Shown here: in pieces, positions 28,553-42,200 of the stretch
Numbering within the stretch: the first letter of the stretch is position 1
Layout: every line of letters starts with the position of its first letter
Origin: Linepithema humile
Lineage: Eukaryota > Arthropoda > Insecta > Hymenoptera > Formicidae
Direction: 5' to 3'
NCBI RefSeq assembly: GCF_040581485.1
Contig: NC_090131.1
Span: 30,812,032-30,876,031, forward strand
DNA length: 64,000 bases
Made by a program: the position numbers and the translations under genes
Notes under the pieces: generated by a model
What the model was told of the DNA's origin: nothing
Database searches by the model: none
The model's input: the letters and a program-made list of their open reading frames with translations, nothing else

Positions 28553-31386
28553 GGCGTAAACTGCGGACGTCACATGAATCGATTATTTCTTAGAAAAAAA
28601 TATGAAGTTTCTCTTTATAGCATGTTCACTTTCAACATTCCTTCTGATATCATCCACTTCATTTATTACGATGAAATGAATGATCGTCGTTTTTCTAATG
28701 TGATCCCTGATTGAATTTCATGTTTCTCAGGGGACGCGATTTCTTTCACCGGTATTCTCGTAAGAAGCCATTCATGTATACACCTCTTGCGCCCCACGAG
28801 ATAAATGTCTCAACGAAAGAAACGTATCTTGGGAAAACATTTATCATATTGCTAGAGTTTTCGCGGTGGTGTTGCGCTGACGTTACGGATGATCCGTGTA
28901 ACATGCTGAAAATTATATTCGAGTTTGTCTCTCAGAACCTATACATGCGGGCATTACGTTGCGTAAACATCAGCAGTAAAGTTTCTTCCTTACTTCACAT
29001 CTAGAAACAGACTTTAGCTCGACTAGAAGCAATTTATCGTTTAGCAGTAGTTGCGCTATTTTACTCGAAATTCTGACGTCGCATCATCGTACACTATATT
29101 CTATCCCTTCCCTAAGAGCGATACTTTCGAGATATTTGATTTCATGTCAGCAACTTTGTGACATTTAAGATGACATGCATTCAAATAGCGTGCGATATAT
29201 GAAATAGATATTTGCATATTTTTCATTTCTTTTGGATTATCTTGAATAAAAAAAAAAAAGAGATTAGATATCTCTATTTGCATTTTTAATATATTGAATA
29301 AAATACTTTATATCTTGTGTGGAAAAACGTTTCTTTTCTTTTCCAAAATTATATTATTATAAAAAGATGAAATATGCAAATTATTTTTTGTACATTCTTT
29401 TATGTACACGGAGAAAATTTTATATAAAAAATTACTATGTATGGCATTAACATTACATATAATTTCTTTAATTTTAATAAATTCAATTGTGCATATGTGT
29501 GTGTGTGTATGTATTATAATTAGTTACATTAATTCGCTTTCTCTCATCTTATTTTCATATTATACGTTAAAGTTTTCTCATTTCTAAAATTTGCATCCCA
29601 GAATCCGGGAGAAAATCATAAAAGCGTTTGTAAAATCTTGAATATTTGATACTAACAATGAATGATAACACTTGAGTAAAATTAGCGTATATTATCGCAA
29701 CGAGCAAACCAGACAAGCTGCTCTTAATTTCGGTAGATATTATTGTAAGCCTGCCGCTCGAAATTCGAGGTAACTAGTGATCTTTATTCGTTCTTTGCTT
29801 TCACGGATGGTATGGACGATCCTCGCAACCCTCGCAAAGAGAATCCAATTACACAAAATGCGGATGATTCCCTTCATAAGCACCTTCGACGGATCGTTGT
29901 GATCAGCTTTATCCCTTTCCTTCTGTTTTTTTTTCTGCTTTTATATCCACACAATTCTTAAACTCCTAATAACTAATTATAAAGAGTTACAGTTAGCTAA
30001 GTTACGGTAAAACTCAATGTAACAATAACTAGTTATTAGTTGTTTCTTTTACATTGAATTTCATTCAATTTGACCAACAATTATGATGGCAGCCTCACCT
30101 CGTTCGAAAATACGTTGCGTTTAACGATATAGATACTATGTCATAAATTTATGTAATTGTTTGAATTGTACACTGAAGACCGAAACCAATGTGCTGAAAC
30201 GTTTGTACGTTAATTAATAATTAGTAATGTTAAGCACTGTGTCCTAGCTCTAATTAGCTCCTTAATATTTTTAATTTGTTAGATTGACAGAAGAGCCTAT
30301 ATCTAAATTATATCTTTGCATTATTCTTAAACTCCTATCCTAAGAACTAAGAATAAGACTAAAAGAATGTAAATACGTATGGCATTATAAATCTAGGTTG
30401 GTTGTAAATCACTTCTACGGAAAAACCATCTTCGCACCATTTATCTCATTTTATATATAAAAAATGAAGATGTAGAGATTTTTATATAATCACTCGTTGG
30501 AAATAGTTTCACGAATTTTATATCCACGTTCGCTTTCCATTTATCGCAAGTTCGGAAATAGCTTTCTAAGTATGATATATTCGCGCGTGTGTGTAAGAGA
30601 GATGAATAAAGTCTACGTTACGGGCGTATGCAAAAGAGATTTCGCTGCATTGAATTCACGTGCGCGTACGCGTGTGGAGCTCTGATAAATGTTCAAAATC
30701 GACGGGTTGCAATAAATAAAAGCAGGACATCGCCATCCGTCGTTCGCCCGCATCGGATTGCGATTCCGCATCGCACACGACGGCGAACGAACGACGTAAT
30801 CTGACGGTATCGCAAATACGGTGCACACAGTCTTTAGCGCAGTGAGAGAGAAACATCGTGTCATCCCTTTTATCGCTCTTAACTCGATGCCATTCTTCGA
30901 ACATGGACGCGTCACGGCGTGATTCATTCACGGGGAGAGAGGTGAATGCGATTGCTTTGGGGTTTGGCTTTGGGAGCGATTGATTTGCATAGTCTAAAGT
31001 CAACTAAAGCGCAAATCACGTTGGTTCTGTTGCGAGAGGTATTTACGGCGAATACATTGCGCTGATTTTGGACGCACCTTTGTATCAGTGTAGCGTGCTG
31101 TATTATCGAAGAGAGTTAATTACGGAATATTAAATATTTAATATATACCTACGAATCCACACGCGTACTTTATACGCGGGATAAACTTTTCACGAACCAC
31201 TAATCGATATTTCATAATTAATCTTTACTAATTATGCACGATAAATCGCAAGCTACACAATTGCAAAGCGATAAATAAATTTACACGATACGTGTGTCAG
31301 GTGCTTAATTTTGTGTAGGTATAAATTGCAAACTCTGTAAGATATGTTGCGGAAAAATGATATGATTTAAGGGTCGTATTAATAGT

Positions 31387-32420
31387 GTCATCTTACTAGT
31401 TCTCATCTAGTTTAGATCTACTTTGGTGATTATTCTCCGCTAATTACGTGAAATAAATCTTAATTAAGTCGCCAGAAGGACGTGCTACGCGATATTAATT
31501 AAAATCGTTGAAGTATTTTATTTACCTGTATTGAAATGTTTTAGAATTAATTACATGCAAATGATCAAAACAACTATAACAGCAGTTCACAAAGAGGAAT
31601 TATACAGAAAAATTGCGTTGGTTTTGACATTTATATATATTATCGCAAAATGAAATTTTGATCAGCAATGATACCAATTGTTTAGATTTGTTTCGGCTAC
31701 AAAAGCGGGTTATATATATTTTTGGACGGAAGCTCTTCTTGAACGCGCCGCAATACGGCGGTTTCGGGAAATCTCTGGAGAAATTACGTACCATTCCCAA
31801 AGAAAGCACTATGGTTATTAAGTGTACATTTGAAGTCATGTGGCAATCGGAAAAGGAATCAATAGCAGCAATATATTTCTTAAACGAAAAAATAACTCTC
31901 TGAGTAATAATTTTAGTGGTTATTTTTCCAATCACGTTTGCAATTCTTCTATATTCATTACTTTGTGCGTATTGCTTTAATATCTTCAAGCAAAAATTCT
32001 ACTTATTAAAATTAATATAATTATAATAATTTTAAAATATATTTTATATTATATTTTTATTTTTATGCTATTTTATTATTGTAGACGGACAATTCCTTGT
32101 AATTGATTCCAGGTTGTATCATTTTACTAGCTCTCGCCTACTTTTGGTCTACTTAACGATTATTCTTCATTTATTACGAGCAAAATAAATCTTAATTTAT
32201 CATTAGAGAGACTTATTCTTAACTCATTACTAAGACGCACTTTAATAACTAATTTACCGCTAGAAAGACATCTTGTGTGACCCTGATTAAAATTTTTAAT
32301 TTTAGAAATTTCTTTAATTTCTTTCTTTCTTTCTTTAATTAATTAATTAATTTCTTTAATTTATTGCATTAAAATATTTTCAGTTTAATTACGTGCCAAT
32401 AATTAAAATAGTTACACAAT
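31387..32420 (+). repeat. Diverged direct duplication (about 31387-31580 and 32115-32420)
   Basis: Two stretches in the same orientation share a sequence of words in order: TACTAG, CTCNTCT/CTCGCCT, TGATTATTCTNC, AAATAAATCTTAATT, AGTTTAATTACGTGC or its relative, and AAAATAGTT/AAAACAACT. The second copy is longer and contains extra TTTC/TTAA simple repeats near 32320-32355. The 530 bp between the copies carries two short overlapping frames (31600-31989 minus, 31658-31903 plus) with no recognisable domain. The arrangement may reflect an old tandem duplication or long direct termini of a decayed element. Confidence 0.55.
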
Positions 32421-32914
32421 CACAAATCACAAATTATTTAAAGAAATTTTACATCTTTTCGAATACATTTAATATCACGCCGTTGAGAAAAAGAGCGTTT
32501 TCTTTATTAAATGATTATCTGGTCTGCTCCAAAGAGAAGCGTCCTTAAGACAAGAAGTATTATCGACTGTAGCGTCTGACCACATTGGAATGGAGAAGTG
32601 ACCACTTGCGAGTTATTTCTAAGGCTGCAAGTGACATATTGTCCGACCATCGGGTTGATTTTCAAGGGTAAGGACGACGATATATCAGATCGTTGAAAAT
32701 TTGCGCGTGACGAGTGAATTATGGCTGATCAGGCGATTTGCTATCCTCGAAAAGAACTTTATCATCATTTCGAGTGATTAAGCAATGTAACATTTTATCG
32801 GCAAATAAACTTCCAGAAGCCATATTGTTATTTATTGATTTGTCATCAGACAACAGATGTTAGATTGCACACATGGCCGTATTGATAGTGTGTGACTGTA
32901 TTTACAAAACCCGG

Positions 32915-33229
32915 AAAGGAGGATGGGTAAAATAGGCCGATTTTGGCTCCCGGAGCGGCAAGTAAAAACGGCATGTTTTTTTGTAGTTTTTGAGCTGTTG
33001 AATCTGAATCTGACCTTTAAAAATATCTAATTTGTCGGGAAAGTATTAAAATCAGTATATGAAGCTGTTAAACATATAAGAAGTTATTATGAGAATGGTA
33101 TGTTAATGAATGATTAGACATTTTTAAAGATTAGATTTAGATTCAGCAGCTCAAAAACTATAAAAAAACATACCGTTTTTACTTACCGCTCCGGGGGCCA
33201 AAATCGGCCTATTTTATCCATCCTCTTTT
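32915..33229. mobile_element. MITE with about 110-bp near-perfect terminal inverted repeats
   Basis: The left arm (32915-33030) and the reverse complement of the right arm (33113-33229) match at about 90% over roughly 112 bp. The loop is about 80 bp. Key shared words are GAGGATGG, AAAATAGGCCGATTTTGG, CCCGGAGCGG, AGTAAAAACGG and TAGTTTTTGAGCTG. Inside the core of the arms, all of the roughly 11 differences I count are transitions. No target duplication is obvious, and no coding capacity is present. A transcript in either direction would fold into a long hairpin. Confidence 0.88.
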
Positions 33230-34828
33230 GTCGCATGTTAGAATGGGCTTCACAGTTTCGAAGTATTGCAAAACACGTGGAATCATTTCGTACACTAGAT
33301 GACGGGATGCCTCCCTCGGGATTAAATGGGGAAAATTTGATAATCTGACATAACAAGAGACACGGTTAGATTTACATGCATGTTTAAACATAACTTAGAC
33401 CTGTGCAGTTTAAGTTGTTCAATAAAGACATTGATGGATCGAAAAATGAATTGGGCGTTTGGTTATTTTTACATGTAAGATGTATCTCCGTACTCAAATA
33501 TATTCCTTGTCGTTTCGGAAAAGTTATCCACCAGAGAGAGAGAGAGAGAAAGCCAATCGCGCATATTTACATACATATTTTTGCTGCTAAATTCAATTGT
33601 GCACGAAAGCTTTTCGTTACAGTCCAGAATTTACGATATCATGTTTTATAAAATATTAATTTTTCTTATAAAATAATAATCTGTTTTGGAAAATAATTCG
33701 CGACAGAATTTAAAATATGTATCGCTGATATACATTTTGTGATATGTGTCAGCATTACATGACATGTAACAAAATTATAGAGTTCTATTTTGCATTTTGT
33801 CGCGAATTATAGATTGTCTAAAGTAGGCATAAAATTCCGATGCTCAGTCAGCGAAAATAAAAAGAAAACGTAGACGGAATCGTCATAATTAAATTAATGA
33901 AACGCGGTCGCGCGCATTAGCAAGCGCAGGTAATGGCGTTTGTCATTATTTCAACAGACCTAAAAATAATTAACGCAAAATTGAGGCACCAGAAAATGTG
34001 GATTTTTTCGTCGTGAGTGCTGCACGTTAGTGCGCAAAACAAGATAAAAGGCATGGATGTTCTAAAGAATGTACGTAGGTTGAATTTTATGCTCGATAAA
34101 CAAGAACAATCATTATGCATTGTAATAATATAAATTAGCGAATAGTCCGGTGCAAAATTGTTACAGTTTTCACATTTAATTACAACAAATGCAAAATAAT
34201 TTGAGATAAATTTCCGATGATTGCAACAAAGAAACTGAGTCGGATGTATTCTCAAAGCAATTTTCATGTCAAAGTAGTTACTGTAACAATTTATAACAAG
34301 CTGCCATTGACGCTCGACATTTTAACAATAAGTTGCGATGCGTATCTCGATAAGAACGTATTATAACGTAATTGAATTTCTATGATAAAAATAATATATA
34401 TAAATGTTATAATACACATAGATTTATCTTTGATTTAGAATGAGACTGTATCCGTTAACAAATTTAATTTTGTAAAACTTGTACGTTTATTGTACGGAAT
34501 TCGCGTAACTTACTTGATATTACGATAACGTCAATTATCGTTTCTGTAAAATTTTATTTGTCAAGAAATAAAACAGATAAATAAGTACTTGTAACTAAAA
34601 AATCCTTACGAGAAAAATAATATTTCTCTGTCGCTACGAAAAAGATATCGGAAATGTCAATTTTGAACTTTGTAATTTTCGCTTGTTTTTCAGGCAGGAT
34701 AAAACGAGCAACTTTTTTATACGTGAAACACACAAATATGCACAGTCGCGAAAAATCTGGTGCAAATTCAATGCACGATCAATTTGTACTGTTCGCAAGG
34801 TTTGCATACAAATAACGTCGCGACTCGG
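33230..34828. other. Gene desert segment, nothing assigned
   Basis: No gene is recognised. There is a short (GA)n run at 33533-33550. A 116-codon minus frame at 33917-34267 is Cys-rich by chance composition and lacks domain signals. Confidence 0.6.
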
Positions 34829-34830
34829 TA

Positions 34831-35310
34831 TGCAGGATGAGTCAAAATTTTCCTTATAAACTTTGAAGGCGTGCTGAAAAGATCAACCTAGTAAAAGTTC
34901 CTGCAGACACGAAAATGCATTCTTCTCACCACTGTTTTATACCGAAGAATCTGCCATCTGCAAGAATCTGCAAGAATCTGCAATGCAAATTTTTCACTAA
35001 GACCGCGCAATCTTTTCAAGCGCCGTTACTCTTAATTGTTAGTAGCAATATTCTGATAAGAAAGCTATCTTAGGATAGGAATTTCAACATTGTGCGGTAA
35101 CAATATTACAATGTTTATAATTTTTTATCTGTTCAGTCAAGCCGCTAAAAGGATATGTATGTATTGTACTGGTGATATCTCGGAAAGGAAATATTTCCTT
35201 TCCATCATAATATTTCCAATACCATTATCATAGAATAACCAACGAATATTGCATTGCTCTACCAAAACATAGCTCAAAAGTATGTAAAAGGAAATTTAAT
35301 TCATCCTGCA
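34831..35310. mobile_element. Non-autonomous DNA transposon, TA-flanked, TGCAGGATGA termini
   Basis: The element begins TGCAGGATGA and ends with its exact complement TCATCCTGCA. Both ends are flanked by TA (34829-34830 and 35311-35312). Similarity between the arms continues for about 35-40 bp (AAATTTTCCTTATA against AAATTTCCTTTTACA) and more loosely beyond. The interior holds a perfect 22-bp palindrome (35182-35203) and a decamer AAGAATCTGC repeated around 34947-34985. No transposase frame is present. TA flanks suggest a Tc1/mariner-type or related source, not resolved further. Confidence 0.72.
35182..35203. repeat. Perfect 22-bp palindrome
   Basis: The half-site GGAAAGGAAAT is followed directly by its complement. 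It lies inside the TA-flanked element at 34831-35310, so it is probably part of that element's secondary structure. Confidence 0.9.
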
Positions 35311-36104
35311 TATTTATGATTAAGCAAGTTAATTAGTGATATAAATAACGGAAATATATTTATAGAAATTCACGTAGCATATGCATTAATTTGTTCTTTG
35401 TATTGATGTATTTTTCTTGGCGTAGGATTCTTTGTATATCGATAGTTTGCGATAAATATATTCTATAAGTCTATAAATATTTTTATATCTGTTCACAAGG
35501 TAGCATATTTTATTAGAGAAAATGTAAAAGCAGATCGAAAAAGGAAATTTATATACTGCTGTACGAAACAGGCAATACAGATTTATGAAGCCATCCTAAT
35601 AAACTTGTAGCTTAGTGTTGTGTGTGACATTAATGAGAACAAATTTGACTTTAATAGATAATCTCGATTTGGAACATTTCACTTCTGCCTGTTTGCATCA
35701 CTATTTGTCATTCCGTTGCGGCATATCGAATCGCGCAAGTATTCATCGCTAATCAATTTTTAATTGCATGAATACATCGTAAATGGCATAGCGGCATATA
35801 TTTATGCGCAATTATAGACGCACAATTAATATGCAAACGCGGTCCATTAGCGATTCTAATTAAGTGGATGGTTCTGCGATTTTTCTAAATGAGACGCGTA
35901 TTGCCTACAGAAATTCATTACATCGCGGTTATTTTACTTCGATAATATTTACCTGACCCGCCAACACCCATTAGTTTATTCGATTTACAAAAGGAGAATT
36001 AACCGGCCGACTAAGTGCTTTGACGGTCGAGTACTCATTCGTTGTACTCAGGTTATTGGTTTATCACCGGAAAGTTTAGCGTGGCAGAAGTAAATAGTTG
36101 GGTT

Positions 36105-36283
36105 AAGGGGTGCGGCCCACCAAATTAACGAAATTTACTTATAGCATTAAAGTTCTTAATAGTTTTACATGTGAGCTATAAGATTGACCGAGATACGGTG
36201 AAGTTGTGTATGTGCTTTATATACAAAAATTATGTATACACATACAGCGTATATGCTGTCGCTCAAAAGTTTGGTGCACACTT
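36105..36283. mobile_element. Possible short DNA-transposon remnant
   Basis: The left tip TAAGGGGTGCGGCCCACCAAA loosely matches the reverse complement of the right tip, TAAAGTGTGCACCAAAC, with a 4-nt gap. The interior contains ACCGAGATACGG, wording typical of insect transposon termini. It is only about 180 bp long and lacks a clear target duplication. Confidence 0.3.
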
Positions 36284-39200
36284 TACAGTTTTTAAATAAT
36301 TTAATACTTTTTTAAAGATATAATTATGTTATTAAAAATATTGATATAAACTCATAAACGTAAATTTTATTTCACAATTCATACTGTTTCCTAAAGCAAA
36401 TATTTATCAAATGTGAAACATCAAGCGAAACAGTTTAATCTTATAACCATTATGAAAAAGACGAAGACACAGTGAAACGTTAATTCTCTCTTTTAGGAAG
36501 GAAGCATGTTTATTACAACGGCGAAGACTGGTTTCGCTGACGCATGCTATTTGAGTATGCCGTTTCTAGAGGCAACCACACGGCATGTGTGAACACAGCA
36601 AACGTGTTGCAGAAATGTATTTTCGAAAGTACTGTAAATCTGTGCTTTATGTCCGTAAGTCGATTACAAATCAGTCGCACTCCTCACAAATAATGAAATT
36701 TATTATCGTTAAACTGCTTCAACAGCGTGAATGTTAAAAAATGTTTGGCGTAACGATACAATTTTTACAAAAGACCATCTACTTTATCGAATTTCTGAAT
36801 CTTTGAAACTGAATCGTTTGAAACTGTATGTTAATTTAAATAAACAAATAATATTCGTATTATTCCTAAAATACAATATAATCTTTCGATAATATAATCT
36901 TTTTAAATCTATTATAATTTCTGAACGTAGCAAGTTTTAGCTTTAATTTAACAAACATCATATATCCTTATTAAATAATTGCCGTCCACGAGTGTACTGT
37001 AAAATATCGACAAAATTAATCGTGCTATTTCAATATTATTTAACATCCCAGTTTCGGGTTTGCGGTAAAGATATTACTGTGCGGTATCGATACATGACAT
37101 TGGCATTCGTCACACATAAGTTTTGTAACAATAAATTATTCAATTAATGTAATAACAAGCCAAATAACACGTTCTTCCGCTTACAACTAACTGACTTGAC
37201 GTTAACACCAATGGTTACCCTAATTTAAAGCCAATCCTGCACCGCCCACGATACGTTAGCCCCGGATAGCTAACACACTCATAAATATGTACCCGTCCTT
37301 AACGTAAATATATACCTTGAGCCTCGAGCAAAGTTCGTAGCGCACGAACTGCACGATGTATTAGCCCGGATTTGCTGCGATAATAAGATTTATTACCATC
37401 CATCGCCCCGTCCTTCGTCAAACTTCCGCACTTCCATCCATCCTTAGCGATCTCTCTGACCAGGATATCCGTGTATCTGCCATGCTTTCGCCGACTGCCG
37501 CTTTCAACTATATCGATAGCGACATCGGAGTCGATCATCTAATGCTATCTAATGCTAATTTCGCTATTTAATGCTATTTATTGCGTACTTCGTGATTATT
37601 GGTGTATATCTTTCGAATTTATGGATGCACATGCCGACGCATCGACGACGTAACTTGTTGTCGAATGCGAAGCAGCGTCATTAAAATTAATGAGGTCGTT
37701 CGCGTTTAATCGCTGATCTGCCGTTGTTGCTAACCAGAAATCAGGAGAGGACCCTAACGCCATAACGTTCTCTCCCGTGATCGCGTGTAATTCGCCCTAA
37801 ACCCGAAGTTTCCATCAAATACAGCGTAACTATATGGCCAGATTAAATTCTCGCCTTTCGCTGGCGGGAAGTGTGCTATTTATTATTTTCCACCGCAGTG
37901 ATAGTACCACCCTGATATAAATTTCACGAGAAATCCGGAAAAAATAGTAACTGCACTTCCGTCACGAAGAAGAAAGCATGACTAAGCGAATAAAATACCG
38001 CGCTCGTTGAAGATTGTAGGTAATAAATTTTTTTTGCACGGCGGTATAAGAGGTTTTCTTAATTACTTCTAATTTAAATTCACAAAAAAATGTAAGTAGC
38101 CACTTTTTAAAACGCACCTCGTTATATGTATGGATTTACGACTAAAATTTTATACGGAAGATTACATTTTCCAGAAGCTCTGTTTCACTTCTTTCACGCG
38201 AGATAATTAAACTTAAACATTGGATGTAAATGTCAATTAAACACACACAGATATCTATATTAAAATCTCTCTAAGCTCCTTTCCTCTATTACAGATAAGA
38301 CGTTAATCAATCATCCTACAGGCCACAATAATTATGCAGGAAATGAACAATCATAACAGACTGTTTGCCTTGTCATCAACCGACAGCGATCAATTAACCG
38401 GAGATTTAGATCATCCATCTTCGCTAAGTAAATACCTATGGATACCTATAGAACAATTGTCGCTCATTGTAAGTAAAAGATGACTCCTTATTCACCGAAG
38501 AATAATTAAATTAAAGCGAATGCCTCTTGACTGATATATCAATCAATCAAACCCGCCCATAGATTCGTAATTAATCATGTCAGCCCTAAGTCAACGTTAG
38601 CACAAAGACGCTAAGAAGTTAATATAGCATTCCTTTTATTCGTGTTGACGTTGTAAAGATGTCCGCACGTGTCGGTATTCAAGAGCACGCGATGGAGTCA
38701 AACCTTTATGATCGACCTGTCCGAATTGTAATCCGAATTGTAATCCTCCGCTACTGAGAACTCTCGCCGTATCAATGAGGGAAGAGCGTAACAAAGAAAT
38801 TTTTCTCGATACAAAAAGCACCGGGCAGAATTCTTTGTCGCGTTCTTAGTATCTCACCCCGTTGCGCTATGTGGTGCGCGTTTTATTTCTGTGTTGAATT
38901 GACTTCAGTAAGATCGCTTCTTTTCATGTTATTCTGTGTGTGCATGACGAACAATCCTTCTTTTCCACCTTCTCTTACTTTGCTCTTTTCCCTAACTTAC
39001 TCTGTTTTTTCCCTTGACTGCATTTCTCGACATTCCTCGATTATTCATGCAATTCATAGTTTAAATATTTTTTCCGTATACGTAACTTGAATTGTAAGTC
39101 ATGCAAAATTTATGAGAGAACGTTACGCGCGTAATTATATCACTCATGTTCGAAATGGCGAAACTTTAATGTATCGTTAGTGGAAATAATACAGCAAATG

Positions 39201-42200
39201 TATAATTAATCAAGGATCAGCAGTATAATACAGAATTTATGTAGAAATATTCAAACATTAGTGAAATCAATCTGTGACAAGTCAGACAATCGTTAATGAA
39301 TGGAATTAATGTATTCGTTCAACGTAAAACCGCGGATTCAATACATACTGAGACTTTACGGATTGTGGATTTATCAACAATATCTCCGTTGTAATAAATT
39401 TGCCATTGAATAATCACGTTTTAATGTTATTCGCTACATGCGATCTAATGTACTATTTTAAAACCGGTTGGATTACACAGTCGATTTAATCGCAATCCGT
39501 ATCTCAAGTGTGTGTAATCTCTGACTTCACTGTTTCATAAAATATTACATTTCCTAACGTTTCATCTATCATGTTTTTACGATCTAAAATTGTCTAGCAG
39601 TACAGAGTCTGACGCTTTTTCAGAGAGATGGCTGCGATATAAGCGCTCGCATATAAACCTTGATAAAATTTGTACAATGTTTATTGCAATTGCCGTTATA
39701 GTCGTTATAGTGTTGGTATTCGTTATATTTCTGGTACAGTTGCTCTAATTTTCGCAGTCGAATTCCACGAGAATCCAGCGTGTCCGAATTGCATCAGGAA
39801 ATTCGGACTATTTCAAGAATCTTCACCCTTTACGAATCAAGCCATAAACAACTACTTAACTGTTCCGTTCTCGCGAATTTTCTTATGCAGTGCAATGTTA
39901 GTTATGTTTATTTGCTTCCGGTGTTTCTTCTAGCATGTTCTAAATACTTGATGATACTACGCATTTAGCTTACGTCGCAATGTTAACAGGGAGCACAGTA
40001 AGTCTTCGTATATGTGTTTTACAAGACTTTCTTCCACCTAACTTAACGGTCTTTTCGTTTTATTTTACACCAAGCTCAATTGCAGCGTTTACGTCCCTTT
40101 TATCTTTAATAGTTCTCGTATAAAATGATCTTTTTCCGTCCGGTCGAGAAAAGAGGATTTTGCGAGATTTTGAGCGCAGCAAGTTTAGCACAGAAACAAA
40201 ATCTAGGAAAAGCTTATACATTTGTAGATATCTAAACAAAGATTTGCGTCCTTTCTCTATCTGCAAAGTAAACGATATACTAACAATTTGTGCTGTTTCT
40301 TATTCGTAAATTGTAACTTGTTTAATTGTTCCGTAAACTCATTAAATAGATGTCTTTAATGAAGTTTCCTGCTCACTGTGATATACTTGTTGCAACCGGC
40401 TGCGAAATTTAGATTTTCATGAAACAGTTTTCATAACGTGGCGACTTCTAATTTACTTGAGTTTTAAACGAATTTTTAAGTTACGAGGGCGCAAATGTTT
40501 TGTTTCTAGAATGAGAAAACTTATTTTTATATTCGTATTATATGACCAAGACTTGACTTTTGAAAATTTTATTTAAACGAATCTATCTACAGGCAAGATA
40601 ATAGACAAAATCTATATATTTCGTTCATGCATACAATGATATGATGGTTGCACAGTTTCTTTGTTTGTTTAATAAAAGCTCGGTTATATCGATTTAATCG
40701 TATTAATTGTTGAAACGACCATCAAGTTTGTAATTCCTTTGAATAAACATTGCAGAATTCAAAAATCACTTATCAGTGTGATGAGAGAATTCGGTCATAT
40801 AACAGCGCGATTTGCACAGGGACGCGAATGTCGCGCTGATATCGAAAGCGTCCCTTTTTTTTCGGCTCAACGAGAGATATTACATCGCATCGGCGAGTAA
40901 GCTGCGCTTGTCAACGTCCGAGTTCACGCCAATCATCGCTCCGTGCGGTTGATTGTTGAACATGAAATTTCATCGCCTCTTTCGAGTGCCTGCCTAGTCG
41001 TGCCGGTTCGTCGGCAAGTAATACACGTTCGTTCAATGCGCTCCGATGCGTTGACATTAAACATTTGCGGGCCATGCGTGCGCCTGAAAGCTGGTCCGCA
41101 AGAACTATATTGCGAATCATCGCTGTTCGTGTGCAGATTGTTAGTGGAGATCGTTTTCTCTATGTTCGCGGCTACCTGTTACATGCCTTTAATCATGTCA
41201 CATTCTCATCCCGATGTTCTTTTCCAATGTTCGTATCGATGTATATCCCGGGCGATGTCGTGACATTTAACTACGTCCCGTAGGCGAGAAACTATAATGA
41301 CCGCATTGTTGTGGGCGTGTAGTTATTTGAAGCAAGTATGGAGCGTTAAACCGCTGGACAAAAATTGATGCACGTAACACCCGAGTATTAGACACTGATT
41401 TCTAATAATAAGATATGGTAATACGAAATGTGAAATGCATGATATATATATCATAAACTAATTGAGAGTAACATTCAATTTAGTGTACCCTTTACGTGTT
41501 CTCCGTGTACATATAACTCCCTTCAGTAAATACCTGATTAATGATACACTCCACGTTCCTATTAATACCTCGACTTCGTACAGATGAGTTATTTTCAATC
41601 ACTAGTAAAGTTAAACATCATTTGATACGATCTAGTGAGTTTCATTGAGAAATTTGTATATTGAAATCTATTTCTGTTTTTGTGGAATCTAGCAGTTATG
41701 TGAAAACGATGTGGGAGTTGTGCAAATAACACACGACTGATTATATTTATAGTGGAATTTAGAGTATTTATAAAAGTATTTTAGGGTTTTTTATTGGAAT
41801 AAGTTCCTAGGCATCTTTTCGACGGATATATCAAAATCTCTCGCAAAGTCAGTTGTATTAACATTAGATCGACTGGATATCACACTTACATGAAAATTTC
41901 AGAAAGTCTGAGATCCAAGTAAAGCTTCACTCGATATATCTAAATGTGCTTTTTGAAAGGCATAATTTTTTTAGAACAGTCATTTTTTTATATATTTCAG
42001 AGTCTTTGTAATAAAATTCCTCAAACATGATTGCGTTATGTTCTCTTCAATGCAGCGATAAAATGCCTTGATAGTATAAAGTCGAGTCATTCTGGCGACT
42101 AAGATTTTCCGATATAGGGCCGACGTACATTATATCTCATCTAGAAGATGGAAAAAATTTATCGACAGAACACGTCAACATCACAGGTAATGCTGCTGCC

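Larger units (their letters stand above)
27689..32914. other. Gene desert, second part
   Basis: No gene is recognised. The stretch contains a TACAGGGTGTCC tip-like motif at 27840 with no partner found, a (TA)n tract at 28507-28550, a 15-bp direct repeat (ATTCTTAAACTCCTA at 29954 and 30323), a GC-richer island at 30.6-31.05 kb with overlapping frames on the minus strand, and the diverged duplication listed separately at 31.39-32.42 kb. Confidence 0.6.

Noticed and set aside
28711..29004. 97-codon plus frame
   Set aside because: No domain, no splice context, and composition typical of random AT-rich sequence.
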